A DNA stretch of 12,574 nt. Source: JBDLID01 sp039715055 (GTDB taxonomy: Bacteria > Desulfobacterota > Desulfobulbia > Desulfobulbales > Desulfocapsaceae). The stretch lies in the NCBI GenBank assembly GCA_039715055.1, contig JBDLID010000091.1, forward strand, positions 1-12,574, written 5' to 3'. The notes below the pieces were generated by a model, which had not been told where the DNA came from, did not search any database, and saw nothing but the letters and a program-made list of their open reading frames with translations. A program made the position numbers and the translations under genes. This document shows positions 1 through 6,163 of the stretch, piece after piece (the first letter of the stretch is position 1; every line of letters begins with the position of its first letter).

Positions 1-417
1 AAGCTGCAGAAATATGCCTCTCAGAGTGCAGGCAGGATTGGGGAATATAGTCAGAGGAACCAGGTGATCAATTCAACAGCCAGCAACAACCAGGGACTGT
101 CCCCTGAGGGTGCAAAGGTCATGAATATGCTCACCTCCTCCATGGCTAATCTGCAGAAGCAGGGCGCACGTAAGGTCTATAACGGCGAGGCCACCGACCC
201 TCAGCTTTTTGCCGTGATCAACGAACAGCTTCTCGTCGGCTATCAGACCGGTCACAACGACCGTAACCACAACGACTGCATGGCGTGGTACTGCAAGGCA
301 CTGGCCTCCTCCGGAGATGCCCGCTACAGGGCAACCCTGGAAACTGTTGCCGGAAGTCGGCAGACCTCCGACACTGTCAAGCGCTGGGCACAAAAGAGCC
401 TGCAGACCATGCAGTAG
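1..417 (+). CDS. C-terminal part of an unrecognised protein (5' truncated by window)
   Basis: The frame is open from the first base to the TAG at 415-417, giving 138 residues with no stop, so the real start lies outside the window; the in-frame GTG at 64 is probably internal. The visible part is soluble-looking, Gln/Ser/Asn-rich at first (residues 1-50), with no membrane segment or signal sequence. The last 45 residues, beginning near AWYCKALASSGDARYR and ending in KRWAQKSL, have the pattern of a final HEAT-like helical repeat: a Gly-Asp turn followed by two amphipathic helices. That resemblance is an impression, not a search result. I do not recognise the protein and assign no function. A 127-base gap separates it from the next small gene on the same strand. 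Confidence 0.7.
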   Translation, partial: KLQKYASQSAGRIGEYSQRNQVINSTASNNQGLSPEGAKVMNMLTSSMANLQKQGARKVYNGEATDPQLFAVINEQLLVGYQTGHNDRNHNDCMAWYCKALASSGDARYRATLETVAGSRQTSDTVKRWAQKSLQTMQ

Positions 418-494
418 CGGCCACGGCTCCTGTGAGCTGAAAAAATGGTCGGCAAACAGCTGAAAATTGTTTATATGTTCGAAATATTTTGAAA

Positions 495-511
495 GGCTTC
501 AGGGTGAAGCC
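495..511 (+). other. Perfect 7-bp inverted repeat (hairpin)
   Basis: GGCTTCA, a GGG loop and TGAAGCC form a tight stem between the truncated first gene and the small membrane-protein gene. No T-run follows, so it is not a standard intrinsic terminator. It could act in the 3' end of the upstream message or the leader of the downstream one, or it may be chance. Confidence 0.35.
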
Positions 512-544
512 CTTAGCTCAAATGAAACCAACCGGGTGAAAGTA

Positions 545-661
545 ATGAGTGATCACGGAGACCATGCTCCTCTTGACGAGGACCACACCATCTGCATTAA
601 GGTGGGATATTTTTTTATAGCCGTCATTATCAGCCTCTTTATCATCGGAGCGATTAATTAG
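545..661 (+). CDS. 38-residue single-span membrane protein
   Basis: The best start is the ATG at 545: a GGGTGA Shine-Dalgarno-like element at 534-539 sits five bases upstream. A TTG start at 467 in the same frame would add 26 residues but has no ribosome binding site. The product has a short acidic and His-rich head (three His, several Asp/Glu within MSDHGDHAPLDEDH) and then one hydrophobic helix (about residues 18-37, with VGYFFIAVIISLFIIGA), ending at the membrane edge. A single-span inner-membrane micropeptide is the natural reading, with the acidic head probably cytoplasmic or periplasmic depending on insertion. I do not recognise the family. Its stop lies just before the region encoding the N-terminus of the kinase gene. 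Confidence 0.5.
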   Translation: MSDHGDHAPLDEDHTICIKVGYFFIAVIISLFIIGAIN

Positions 662-791
662 CAGGCTCAGCACAGGGGCCATACCGCCCCGGACAGATGG
701 GGAAGCAGGGTTTTCCGACCTTGATCCCAGCACGGTTATCACCCTGGCCGAGACCTACCTGCAGCGCCCCTTCACCAACCTCTGCCGTCCA

Positions 792-1682
792 TTGAACAGC
801 TACATAAACCGTGTTTATGAGCTGCAGCAGGAGGACGGCCGGGAGGTGATCATCAAGTTTTACTGCCCCGGGCGATGGTCCGAGGCGGCGATCATGGATG
901 AGCATCATTACCTTCTGGAGCTCCAGGAGGTAGAGGTGCCGGTGGTGGTGCCGATGAATCTCAAAGACGACACCAGCCTGGGCAATTACAAAGGCATCAG
1001 TTTTGGTGTCTTTCCAAAGCGTGGCGGCAGGAGCTTTGATGAATTCAATGAAGCCCAGTGGGGTGAGCTGGGCCGTCTGCTCGGCCGGGCCCACCTGGTG
1101 GGAAGCAGCCGCCCGGCATCTTCCCGGATCACCGTCCATCCACTGCAGTCGAGCCGTCAACAGGTCGACTTTCTCCTGGAATCCAATCTTATCAACGATG
1201 ACCTCAGGCCTCGCTTTCAACAGTTGACCGAGCAGCTCATCGAACAGATTTCACCCCATTTTCAAAATACGGAATCCATCCGTATTCACGGCGACTGCCA
1301 CTTTTCAAACATCATTCACCGGCCGGATGAGTCTTTCTATCTGATCGATTTTGACGACATGGCCATGGGCCCGCCGGTACAGGATTTATGGATGCTTCTT
1401 CCGGCCCTGCCCGAGGATTCACTTAATGAAATCGACCTCTTTCTCGAGGGCTATGAGGTTTTTCGTCCCTTTGACCGGCGATCGCTTGACCTTATCGAGC
1501 CATTGCGCGCCATGCGTTTTATCCACTATATCGCCTGGTGCGGTCACCAGGCCGTGGGGAAGAGCGAGATTCCCGTGGTCAGGGATTTTGGAAGCCGTCA
1601 CTACTGGCAGACCGAGATGGACGATCTGGAGGATCAGCTGGTACGCATTGGTGAACAGCCGAGCATGGTTGATTTTTTTTGA
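792..1682 (+). CDS. srkA: SrkA/YihE-type stress response Ser/Thr kinase (aminoglycoside-phosphotransferase fold)
   Basis: This matches the SrkA (YihE) family of aminoglycoside-phosphotransferase-like protein kinases, about 328 residues in E. coli. Numbered from the TTG at 792, the N-terminal block LNSYINRVYEL aligns with the family motif LNSYENRVYQF. VIIKFY carries the ATP-lysine region, HGDCHFSN (H166-N173) is the catalytic loop with D168 and N173, and DFDD (186-189) is the metal-binding DxD motif. VQDLWMLL and EPLRAMRFIHYIAW are further family signatures. In enterobacteria SrkA is a cytoplasmic kinase, Cpx-linked, that promotes survival under stress. TTG 792 is the only ATG/GTG/TTG in this frame between the stop at 618 and the conserved core, yet family-like sequence (FSDLDPSTV and onward) extends upstream to about 711. 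The annotated start is therefore probably internal; see the finding on a possible frameshift after ATG 697. Function of the family is known; the role here is inferred. Confidence 0.88.
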   Translation: MNSYINRVYELQQEDGREVIIKFYCPGRWSEAAIMDEHHYLLELQEVEVPVVVPMNLKDDTSLGNYKGISFGVFPKRGGRSFDEFNEAQWGELGRLLGRAHLVGSSRPASSRITVHPLQSSRQQVDFLLESNLINDDLRPRFQQLTEQLIEQISPHFQNTESIRIHGDCHFSNIIHRPDESFYLIDFDDMAMGPPVQDLWMLLPALPEDSLNEIDLFLEGYEVFRPFDRRSLDLIEPLRAMRFIHYIAWCGHQAVGKSEIPVVRDFGSRHYWQTEMDDLEDQLVRIGEQPSMVDFF

Positions 1683-1784
1683 TAGCAGGACTACTACAAT
1701 TATTAGAATGTTTATTCTTGAAGAAAGACAGCTGGACAGCCGATAAGAAGAACAAGGTTGATTTGCAGCACGGAGGGTAAAGAG

Positions 1785-1958
1785 ATGAGCAAGCAGGAAG
1801 CGATTCGAATATTGATGTTAAGCCCGTTCTACTTCAAGCTGGCACCGGCTGACCGTCAAAAACTGGTTGTCGAGTACTGTGAACTGGTCGACGATGTGAA
1901 GGAGCGCAGGCAGAGCGGGAGTCCTGACGGTTCCGGAAAGGGTATCTTGAAAAATTAG
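1785..1958 (+). CDS. 57-residue small soluble protein of unknown function
   Basis: The ATG at 1785 is preceded by a strong Shine-Dalgarno sequence, GGAGGG at 1772-1777, seven bases upstream, which fixes the start and argues that the gene is real. The product begins MSKQEAIRILMLSPFYFKL and is predicted by eye to be mostly helical (residues 1-42), with a charged DDVKERRQ stretch and a Gly/Ser-rich tail. There are no cysteines in a metal-binding pattern, and no membrane span or signal peptide is seen. It lies 102 bases after the kinase gene on the same strand and is convergent with the J-domain gene. I do not recognise a named family. Confidence 0.65.
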   Translation: MSKQEAIRILMLSPFYFKLAPADRQKLVVEYCELVDDVKERRQSGSPDGSGKGILKN

Positions 1959-2012
1959 CATTTCGGAGTCTCGCAGGCTCGCTTACCTCGTTCAAAATCA
2001 AGGCTCCATCCC

Positions 2013-2339
2013 TCAACCGCCGTTATCCCCCCCCCAAAGCGGATCGCAGCCGAAGCGGTCCATCCACCAATCTTCCGGATCCATATTTTCCGCATCGTCA
2101 GGAACAAGTGGAACACGATACTGCGCACAGTACCGCATGAGCAGGTCATAGGCCTTGGTCAGCTTCTGCATGGCCACGTCATTTTTTTTCTTTTTCTCCC
2201 CATCGTCTCCCGCCAGGTCGGGGTGGCACTGTTTGCAGAGTTTGCGAAAGGCCCTCTTCATCTCACCCGGAGTGGCCTTGTCGCCGAGATGGAGCAGTTC
2301 CTTGGCCTCGAAGATGGCCTGCCATTCAGCCTTGGTCAC
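2013..2339 (-). CDS. Minimal J-domain (DnaJ-type) co-chaperone-like protein
   Basis: The 108-residue product has a J-domain over about residues 12-70, with the diagnostic HPD tripeptide at 39-41 between helices II (EMKRAFRKLCKQ) and III (NDVAMQKLTKAYDLLMRY). J-domains dock on DnaK/Hsp70 and stimulate its ATPase. There is no Gly/Phe linker, zinc finger or C-terminal substrate domain, so this is not DnaJ itself but a small specialised J-protein. After the J-domain comes an acidic, Trp-rich tail (DPEDWWMDRFGCDPLWG), possibly the part that recognises a partner. The start is GTG at 2337-2339, with GGGG seven bases upstream, and it overlaps the 3' end of plsY by 14 bases, implying one transcript and translational coupling. 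Its partner is unknown. Confidence 0.85.
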   Translation of the reverse strand: MTKAEWQAIFEAKELLHLGDKATPGEMKRAFRKLCKQCHPDLAGDDGEKKKKNDVAMQKLTKAYDLLMRYCAQYRVPLVPDDAENMDPEDWWMDRFGCDPLWGGDNGG

Positions 2340-2937
2340 GGTTTTTCCCCTTTTTCCAGCTTTTTTCCTCTCCCCTGATGAGCCTCATGATATTGGATCG
2401 GTGTTGAAACCAGATGAGGGCGGCAATGACAACGGTCACCGCAAGAATACGTGGTTCGCCATTTAAAAGAGCAATCCAGAGCGGTATCAGTCCCGAGGCG
2501 GCAAGAGACCCCACCGAGACGAAACCGGACAGCGCAACAGAGGCGATAAAGACAACCAGGCTGATGAGGATGGCCAGCGGTTTCAGAAAGAGAAAGACAC
2601 CCAGGGCTGTGGCCACTCCTTTACCGCCTTTAAAGCGGAGGTAAACGGGAAACATGTGACCGATAACGGCGGCAAGACCGCACAGGGCGGCGAGGAAGAG
2701 TCTGTTGTCGTCGTGTGACAGGGTGAGGGCAGCAATGCAGGTGGGGGCAAAGCCCTTGATGAGGTCAAGCAGCAGAGTGATGACACCGAGTTTTTTACCA
2801 AGGAGGCGGCTGACGTTGGTGGCGCCGATATTGCCGGAGCCGCTGCTGCGGACATCAACACCGGACAAGCGGCCGACAAGGAGGCCGAAGGGGATCGCAC
2901 CGACAAGGTAACTGACTGTGAGGTAGAGTGGGATCAT
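2326..2937 (-). CDS. plsY: Glycerol-3-phosphate acyltransferase PlsY
   Basis: PlsY is an integral inner-membrane enzyme that transfers an acyl group from acyl-phosphate (made by PlsX) to sn-glycerol-3-phosphate, giving lysophosphatidic acid, the first step of phospholipid synthesis. The 203 residues match the usual length. All three family motifs are visible: SGSGNIGATNV (32-42), GHMFPVYLRFKGGKGVAT (93-110, with the Gly-rich glycerol-phosphate loop) and HRSNIMRLIRGEE (179-191). Hydrophobic spans include residues 1-22, about 52-75, 83-97, 110-135, 140-160 and 163-178, compatible with the seven-helix topology. The ATG at 2937 gives the expected N-terminus, but no clear Shine-Dalgarno precedes it. 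The C-terminus is basic (KSWKKGKNR). It is first in a two-gene minus-strand operon with the J-domain gene. Confidence 0.96.
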   Translation of the reverse strand: MIPLYLTVSYLVGAIPFGLLVGRLSGVDVRSSGSGNIGATNVSRLLGKKLGVITLLLDLIKGFAPTCIAALTLSHDDNRLFLAALCGLAAVIGHMFPVYLRFKGGKGVATALGVFLFLKPLAILISLVVFIASVALSGFVSVGSLAASGLIPLWIALLNGEPRILAVTVVIAALIWFQHRSNIMRLIRGEEKSWKKGKNRDQG

Positions 2938-3226
2938 AAAGAAAGAACAGGTGACGGTTAAAAACTTTCTTGAACGGGGTTTACACTACCGCACTTCTCA
3001 TCCAACTCACAAGGAGAAAGTGAAGGGGAATGGTGTCCCTTTTGCCTTTTTCAGGGTAAGCCTTATGGTATTGTCATTGGAAGGGATTCGCTCCTGTGGT
3101 AAACTGGTTTCCGGTTGAGGGAGCTTTCCGACGGTGATAACGGGCCCGCACAGAAGGGTAGTAGTCGAGAGGTGTCACAGTAAGTTTTTTCAGATGACCT
3201 TTAAAGAGCAACAACACTATAACGAT
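2938..3226. other. Divergent intergenic region between plsY and def
   Basis: This 289-base gap must hold promoters for both plsY (minus) and def (plus), but I find no convincing -35/-10 pair for either. It contains an AAGGAG at 3011-3016 followed by a possible GTG-started 32-codon ORF (3020-3118) and a hairpin with T-runs at 3023-3051. These could form a leader or attenuator, but each is weak. Frames remain open from GTG 3134 into def, yet that extension does not resemble a deformylase N-terminus. Confidence 0.4.
3023..3051 (+). terminator. Weak terminator-like hairpin in the def leader
   Basis: AAGGGGA at 3023-3029 can pair with TCCCTTT at 3036-3042 (one G-T wobble) around a six-base loop. 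It is followed by two T-runs, 3040-3043 and 3047-3051. The stem is short and AT-flanked, so it may be an attenuator-like element upstream of def or chance. Confidence 0.22.
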
Positions 3227-3736
3227 ATGGCAATACGAAATATTTTGAAATTTCCAGACCCGGTTCTCCGGGTCAAGGGGAAGGTGGTGACAACTTTTGA
3301 TGAACAGCTCCAGGAGTTGATCAGCGACATGGCTGAAACCATGTATGAGGCGCCGGGCATCGGCCTGGCCGCTCCCCAGATCGGAGAGTCGCTGCGGCTG
3401 ATTGTGGTGGATGTCTCAAAAGACGAGGAAAATCAAGAATTTATGGCTATGCTCAACCCTGAAATCGTGGACCACGAAGGCGAGCAGGTCGATGAGGAGG
3501 GGTGCCTCAGTCTCATTGATCTGACGTCGAATGTGAAACGATACAGAAAGGTCACGGTGCAGTTCCAGGATCCTGCGGGCAGCAGCCAGGAACTCACAGC
3601 CGAGGATCGTTTTGCCGTTGTTCTCCAGCACGAGATCGACCACCTGAACGGCATCCTCTTTCTCGATCACCTGTCGAGTCTTAAGCGAACACTGTACAAG
3701 AAGAAGATTAAGAAGTTGCTGGCCTCTAAACGATAA
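3227..3736 (+). CDS. def: Peptide deformylase
   Basis: Def is the cytoplasmic metalloenzyme that removes the formyl group from N-formylmethionine of new proteins. The 169 residues from ATG 3227 match the usual length, and the N-terminus MAIRNILKFPDPVLR is typical. The three motifs are complete: GIGLAAPQ (44-51), EGCLS (91-95, metal ligand C93) and QHEIDHLNG (134-142, ligands H135 and H139, catalytic E136). In-frame upstream starts exist (ATG 3194, GTG 3134) but add non-family residues. No strong ribosome binding site is seen; AAAGAG about 20 bases upstream is too far for 3227, and the start is chosen on family N-terminus. The stretch after EGCLS reads LIDLTSNVKR rather than the common VPG-containing form, a mild variant. 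fmt follows on the same strand. Confidence 0.95.
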   Translation: MAIRNILKFPDPVLRVKGKVVTTFDEQLQELISDMAETMYEAPGIGLAAPQIGESLRLIVVDVSKDEENQEFMAMLNPEIVDHEGEQVDEEGCLSLIDLTSNVKRYRKVTVQFQDPAGSSQELTAEDRFAVVLQHEIDHLNGILFLDHLSSLKRTLYKKKIKKLLASKR

Positions 3737-3927
3737 AATTGTTCAGCTGTGAACCAGCTTTGAACGATCAGGTCTGCTCGGATAGAGGGGCTATACCTCG
3801 CGGCCCTGCTTGACCACACTGCGGGCTCTGCTGAACAGTTACAGTTCCCTGCTTAGGGACGCATCCAGCTTTACACTGAATAGTTACGTTTAGGTTTCAA
3901 TAATCAAGGTTCTGAAGGAGAGAGACA
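3737..3927 (+). other. Long def-fmt spacer with an imperfect direct repeat
   Basis: def and fmt are normally adjacent or overlapping, but 191 bases separate them here. The spacer contains a small palindrome, GTTCA-GCTG-TGAAC, just after def, and two copies of a 12-base repeat, CTGAACAGTTAC (3831-3842) and CTGAATAGTTAC (3876-3887), differing at one base and 45 bases apart. No ORF with a convincing start, terminator T-run or clear promoter is visible. It might carry an fmt promoter or be a remnant of a lost gene. Confidence 0.35.
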
Positions 3928-4872
3928 TTGAAGCGGTTTCGCATAATTTTTATGGGAACGCCCGATTTTGGAGTTCCCGCCCTGAAGGGGCTGATCGATG
4001 GGCCGGACAGCGTGGTGGCGGTGGTGACACAACCGGATCGGCCCAAGGGCAGGGGCAAGAAACTGACTCCGCCGCCGGTGAAGCTCGTCGCCGAGCAGGC
4101 GTCCATACCTGTACTGCAGCCGACCAAGATTCGAACAGAGGAGTTTGCAGATGAGCTGCGAGGCTTTGAGCCCGACCTGATCGTCGTGGCTGCCTATGGC
4201 CGTATCCTGCCCAAATCGATCCTTGAGCTGCCCCCTCTGGGCTGCATCAATATCCACGGCTCCCTGCTGCCGCGTCACCGCGGGGCAGCCCCCATCCAGT
4301 GGGCTCTTATCAGGGGAGACGACCGGGCCGGAATCACCATCATGCAGATGGATGAGGGCATGGACACCGGCGATATGCTCATGCCGGCAGGTGTCCATGT
4401 GGCTCCGGATGAGACAGCCGGTTCCCTCTTTACCAAACTCTCCGAACTCGGCGGCCGGACACTGGCTGAAGCTTTAGATCTGTTGAGAAAAGGGGAGCTG
4501 GCTCCACTGCAGCAGGATCACTCCCTGGCAACGGAGGCCCCCCCGCTGCGCAAGGAAGACGGACTCATCGACTGGTCAAAACCGGCCCGGGAGCTTCACT
4601 GCCTGATCCGCGGCCTCGACCCCTGGCCTACGGCTTACTCCTTTCTGGAGGGGCGCAGGTTTCGTTTTTTTTCCCCTGAGGTGGTGCACAAGACAACTGA
4701 CAAGGAGCCCGGCACCCTGCTTCGGGCCGATCGCGAAGGGCTGCTCATTGCCACCGGGGAGCAGGCGTTGCTGGTCAGTGAGATTCAACCGGAGGGTAAG
4801 AAACGGATGACTGTGGAGGCCTGCCTCTGCGGCCGGCAAATTGCTCCGGGCAGCCGTTTCACCAGCCCTTGA
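3928..4872 (+). CDS. fmt: Methionyl-tRNA formyltransferase
   Basis: Fmt transfers a formyl group from 10-formyltetrahydrofolate to Met-tRNA(fMet) before translation initiation, in the cytoplasm. The start is a TTG at 3928, supported by GAAGGAG ending at 3920, seven bases upstream, and by the family N-terminus KRFRIIFMGTPDFGVPAL. The 314 residues match the usual length. The catalytic domain (about 1-200) has the active-site triad positions N108, H110 and D146, the SLLPRHRGAAPIQWA loop (112-126) and MDEGMDTGDM. The C-terminal tRNA-binding domain (about 207-311) opens with the LRKEDGLIDW motif. It is convergent with the RapZ-C gene, 44 bases between stops, with no obvious terminator. It pairs functionally with the upstream def. 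Confidence 0.96.
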   Translation: MKRFRIIFMGTPDFGVPALKGLIDGPDSVVAVVTQPDRPKGRGKKLTPPPVKLVAEQASIPVLQPTKIRTEEFADELRGFEPDLIVVAAYGRILPKSILELPPLGCINIHGSLLPRHRGAAPIQWALIRGDDRAGITIMQMDEGMDTGDMLMPAGVHVAPDETAGSLFTKLSELGGRTLAEALDLLRKGELAPLQQDHSLATEAPPLRKEDGLIDWSKPARELHCLIRGLDPWPTAYSFLEGRRFRFFSPEVVHKTTDKEPGTLLRADREGLLIATGEQALLVSEIQPEGKKRMTVEACLCGRQIAPGSRFTSP

Positions 4873-4916
4873 TGTCACGTCATCGATGAGTTGAAGGGGA
4901 ACCGGGAGTGTGTCGG

Positions 4917-5297
4917 CTAGCCGCTTACACTGTCATTGTCGATATCCCGGTGAAATGTCTCCACCACACCGCCCCTGTTTTCAAGAACCTTCCTGAGGTG
5001 TTCCACTATGGCGACAGAGCGGTGGCGCCCTCCGGTGCAGCCCACCGCAATCCGGATCTCACTGCCGGATTCCTCGTTAAGAACAGTGAGCAGGGGGGAG
5101 ACAGCGCTGATAAATCGATCCGCCTGTTGATTGTTCAGTACATAGTCGGCCACCGCCTGCTGTAGTCCGCTGTACGGTCGAAGATCTTCGTCGTAATAGG
5201 GGTTGGGCAGAAAACGGACGTCGACCAGAAAGTTGATGTCCGTTGGCGGTCCGTACTTGTAGCCGAATGAGAAAAGGGTGGCTTTTGAGTCGTTCAT
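4917..5297 (-). CDS. Stand-alone RapZ C-terminal-domain protein
   Basis: The 126 residues align end to end with the C-terminal domain of RapZ (YvcJ), the RNase adapter that in E. coli senses glucosamine-6-phosphate and binds the sRNAs GlmY/GlmZ. Visible signatures are FSFGYKYG (9-16), DVRFLPNPYY (26-35), LRPYSGLQQAVADYVL (39-54), AVGCTGGRHRSVAIVEHL (84-101) and HRD (116-118). The usual N-terminal P-loop kinase domain of about 150 residues is absent and is not encoded upstream, where a phosphoribosyltransferase-like gene lies instead. The E. coli basic RNA-binding tail is replaced by a short acidic one (IDNDSVSG), so GlmZ-type RNA binding is doubtful. The ligand pocket motif GCTGG-HRS is kept, so small-phosphate-ligand binding is plausible. 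ATG at 5297 overlaps the upstream stop as ATGA, indicating translational coupling. Family membership is clear; function is unknown. Confidence 0.88.
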   Translation of the reverse strand: MNDSKATLFSFGYKYGPPTDINFLVDVRFLPNPYYDEDLRPYSGLQQAVADYVLNNQQADRFISAVSPLLTVLNEESGSEIRIAVGCTGGRHRSVAIVEHLRKVLENRGGVVETFHRDIDNDSVSG

Positions 5298-5851
5298 CCC
5301 AGTACCTCTTTTGCCGTGTATAATACTTTAATCTCTGTATCCAGTCGATTCGTCTCAATAAAATTTTTCACGCGATCCACTCCCTCTCCATCCAGGCTGT
5401 CGATAAAGATAATGATTTTTGCAATAATACCGCCGAACTGAAACACTTCTTCAATGGCGGTGAGGAGCCGGCTTCCGGAGGAGATGACATCGGCCACAAG
5501 GGCCACCCGGTCCCCATTTTTAATCCGTGACTCCAGGTATCTGGGTTCGGTGACTTCACCCTCTTTGCGCATACAGTCGCGGACGTAAAACACACCGATT
5601 TTTTTTAGAAAAGCGGCCCGGCAGATGACAGAGGTGCCGGCGTGACCGGGGCCGCCCAGGGCGCAGATATCCAGGTCCTTGATTTCCTCGTAGAGTAAAG
5701 ATCCGGCAAGTTCGATTCCCTGGTGCTTGAGGGAAATTTGAAAAAAGTCGAAATAGCTGTCAACAATTTTGGCCGGTGTCCTGAAGTGACTGTTGTCCCT
5801 GTATGTCCGCTGGGCCATGAGCTGTTTCAGCTCTTCCCGTTTGTGGTCCAT
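5294..5851 (-). CDS. Orotate-phosphoribosyltransferase-like protein with altered PRPP loop
   Basis: The 185-residue product resembles type I phosphoribosyltransferases of the PyrE group: a YFDFFQISL strand (33-41), a glycine-rich LGGPGHAGTSVICRAAF segment (65-81), YVRDCMRKEGE (89-99, like the mobile-loop region of PyrE) and a PRPP-loop-like VALVADVISSGSRLL (116-130). In classical enzymes the loop has two adjacent acidic residues (DD or ED); here the first is Ala (A120-D121), so catalysis may be altered or lost. I choose ATG 5851 because CGGAG lies six to ten bases upstream; an in-frame ATG at 5917 would add 22 residues without a ribosome binding site. The stop overlaps the start of the RapZ-C gene by four bases, so the two are co-translated. 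It may be a regulator or act on an unusual base; authentic PyrE activity is uncertain. Confidence 0.78.
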   Translation of the reverse strand: MDHKREELKQLMAQRTYRDNSHFRTPAKIVDSYFDFFQISLKHQGIELAGSLLYEEIKDLDICALGGPGHAGTSVICRAAFLKKIGVFYVRDCMRKEGEVTEPRYLESRIKNGDRVALVADVISSGSRLLTAIEEVFQFGGIIAKIIIFIDSLDGEGVDRVKNFIETNRLDTEIKVLYTAKEVLG

Positions 5852-5959
5852 GCTGGTCTCCGGTTCATCAGTTTTTAACTCATTTCTGGACAGACAATAA
5901 CTAACAATATCGTCCATGACGACATATTTTTATACCAGATAAGCTCAGAGAGAACAGGG

Positions 5960-6163
5960 TCAATATTTCCTGATCTTTTCACTGCAGTTATGGCAAACCC
6001 CGTCAGTGGCAATAGCAAGTTCTGGTTTTGTATTTTTTTCAATGTGTTGTGTATGTTTTTTGGGGAACGATATTTCTTCGTTACCAGCCTGACAGGGAGA
6101 TGTATCCTGCCAGGCGGCAGCTTGCGGTCTGTTCAGGATTGAAAACGTCTTAGATTTTGCCAT
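5960..6163 (-). CDS. Doubtful 67-residue small ORF with C-terminal CxxC
   Basis: From ATG 6163 the frame encodes 67 residues (77 if the TTG at 6193 is used), rich in Lys and Gln, with one Cys in SPCQAG and a terminal CHNC motif in GVCHNCSEKIRKY that could bind metal with further cysteines. No convincing ribosome binding site precedes the ATG; GGAAG sits just two bases before the TTG alternative. It does not resemble a family I can name. It may be the back half of a frameshifted gene whose front half is the 6150-6269 ORF. Confidence 0.3.
   Translation of the reverse strand: MAKSKTFSILNRPQAAAWQDTSPCQAGNEEISFPKKHTQHIEKNTKPELAIATDGVCHNCSEKIRKY

Noticed and set aside
423..436. Possible hairpin GGCTC-CTGT-GAGCT after the first gene as a terminator
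   Set aside because: Only five pairs including a wobble, and it is followed by As rather than Ts on the transcribed strand.
480..494. 15-base identity CGAAATATTTTGAAA with the start of def (near 3237)
   Set aside because: In def it encodes conserved residues (NILK); an AT-rich match of this length without flanking similarity is most likely chance.
654..1220. Long minus-strand frame opposite the kinase gene
   Set aside because: It is antisense to clear SrkA motifs and has no recognisable family features; a shadow frame.
5918..5975. TTGACC and TATAAA elements upstream of the PRTase-like gene as a promoter
   Set aside because: The spacing between the two is about 23 bases, too long for a standard sigma-70 promoter.
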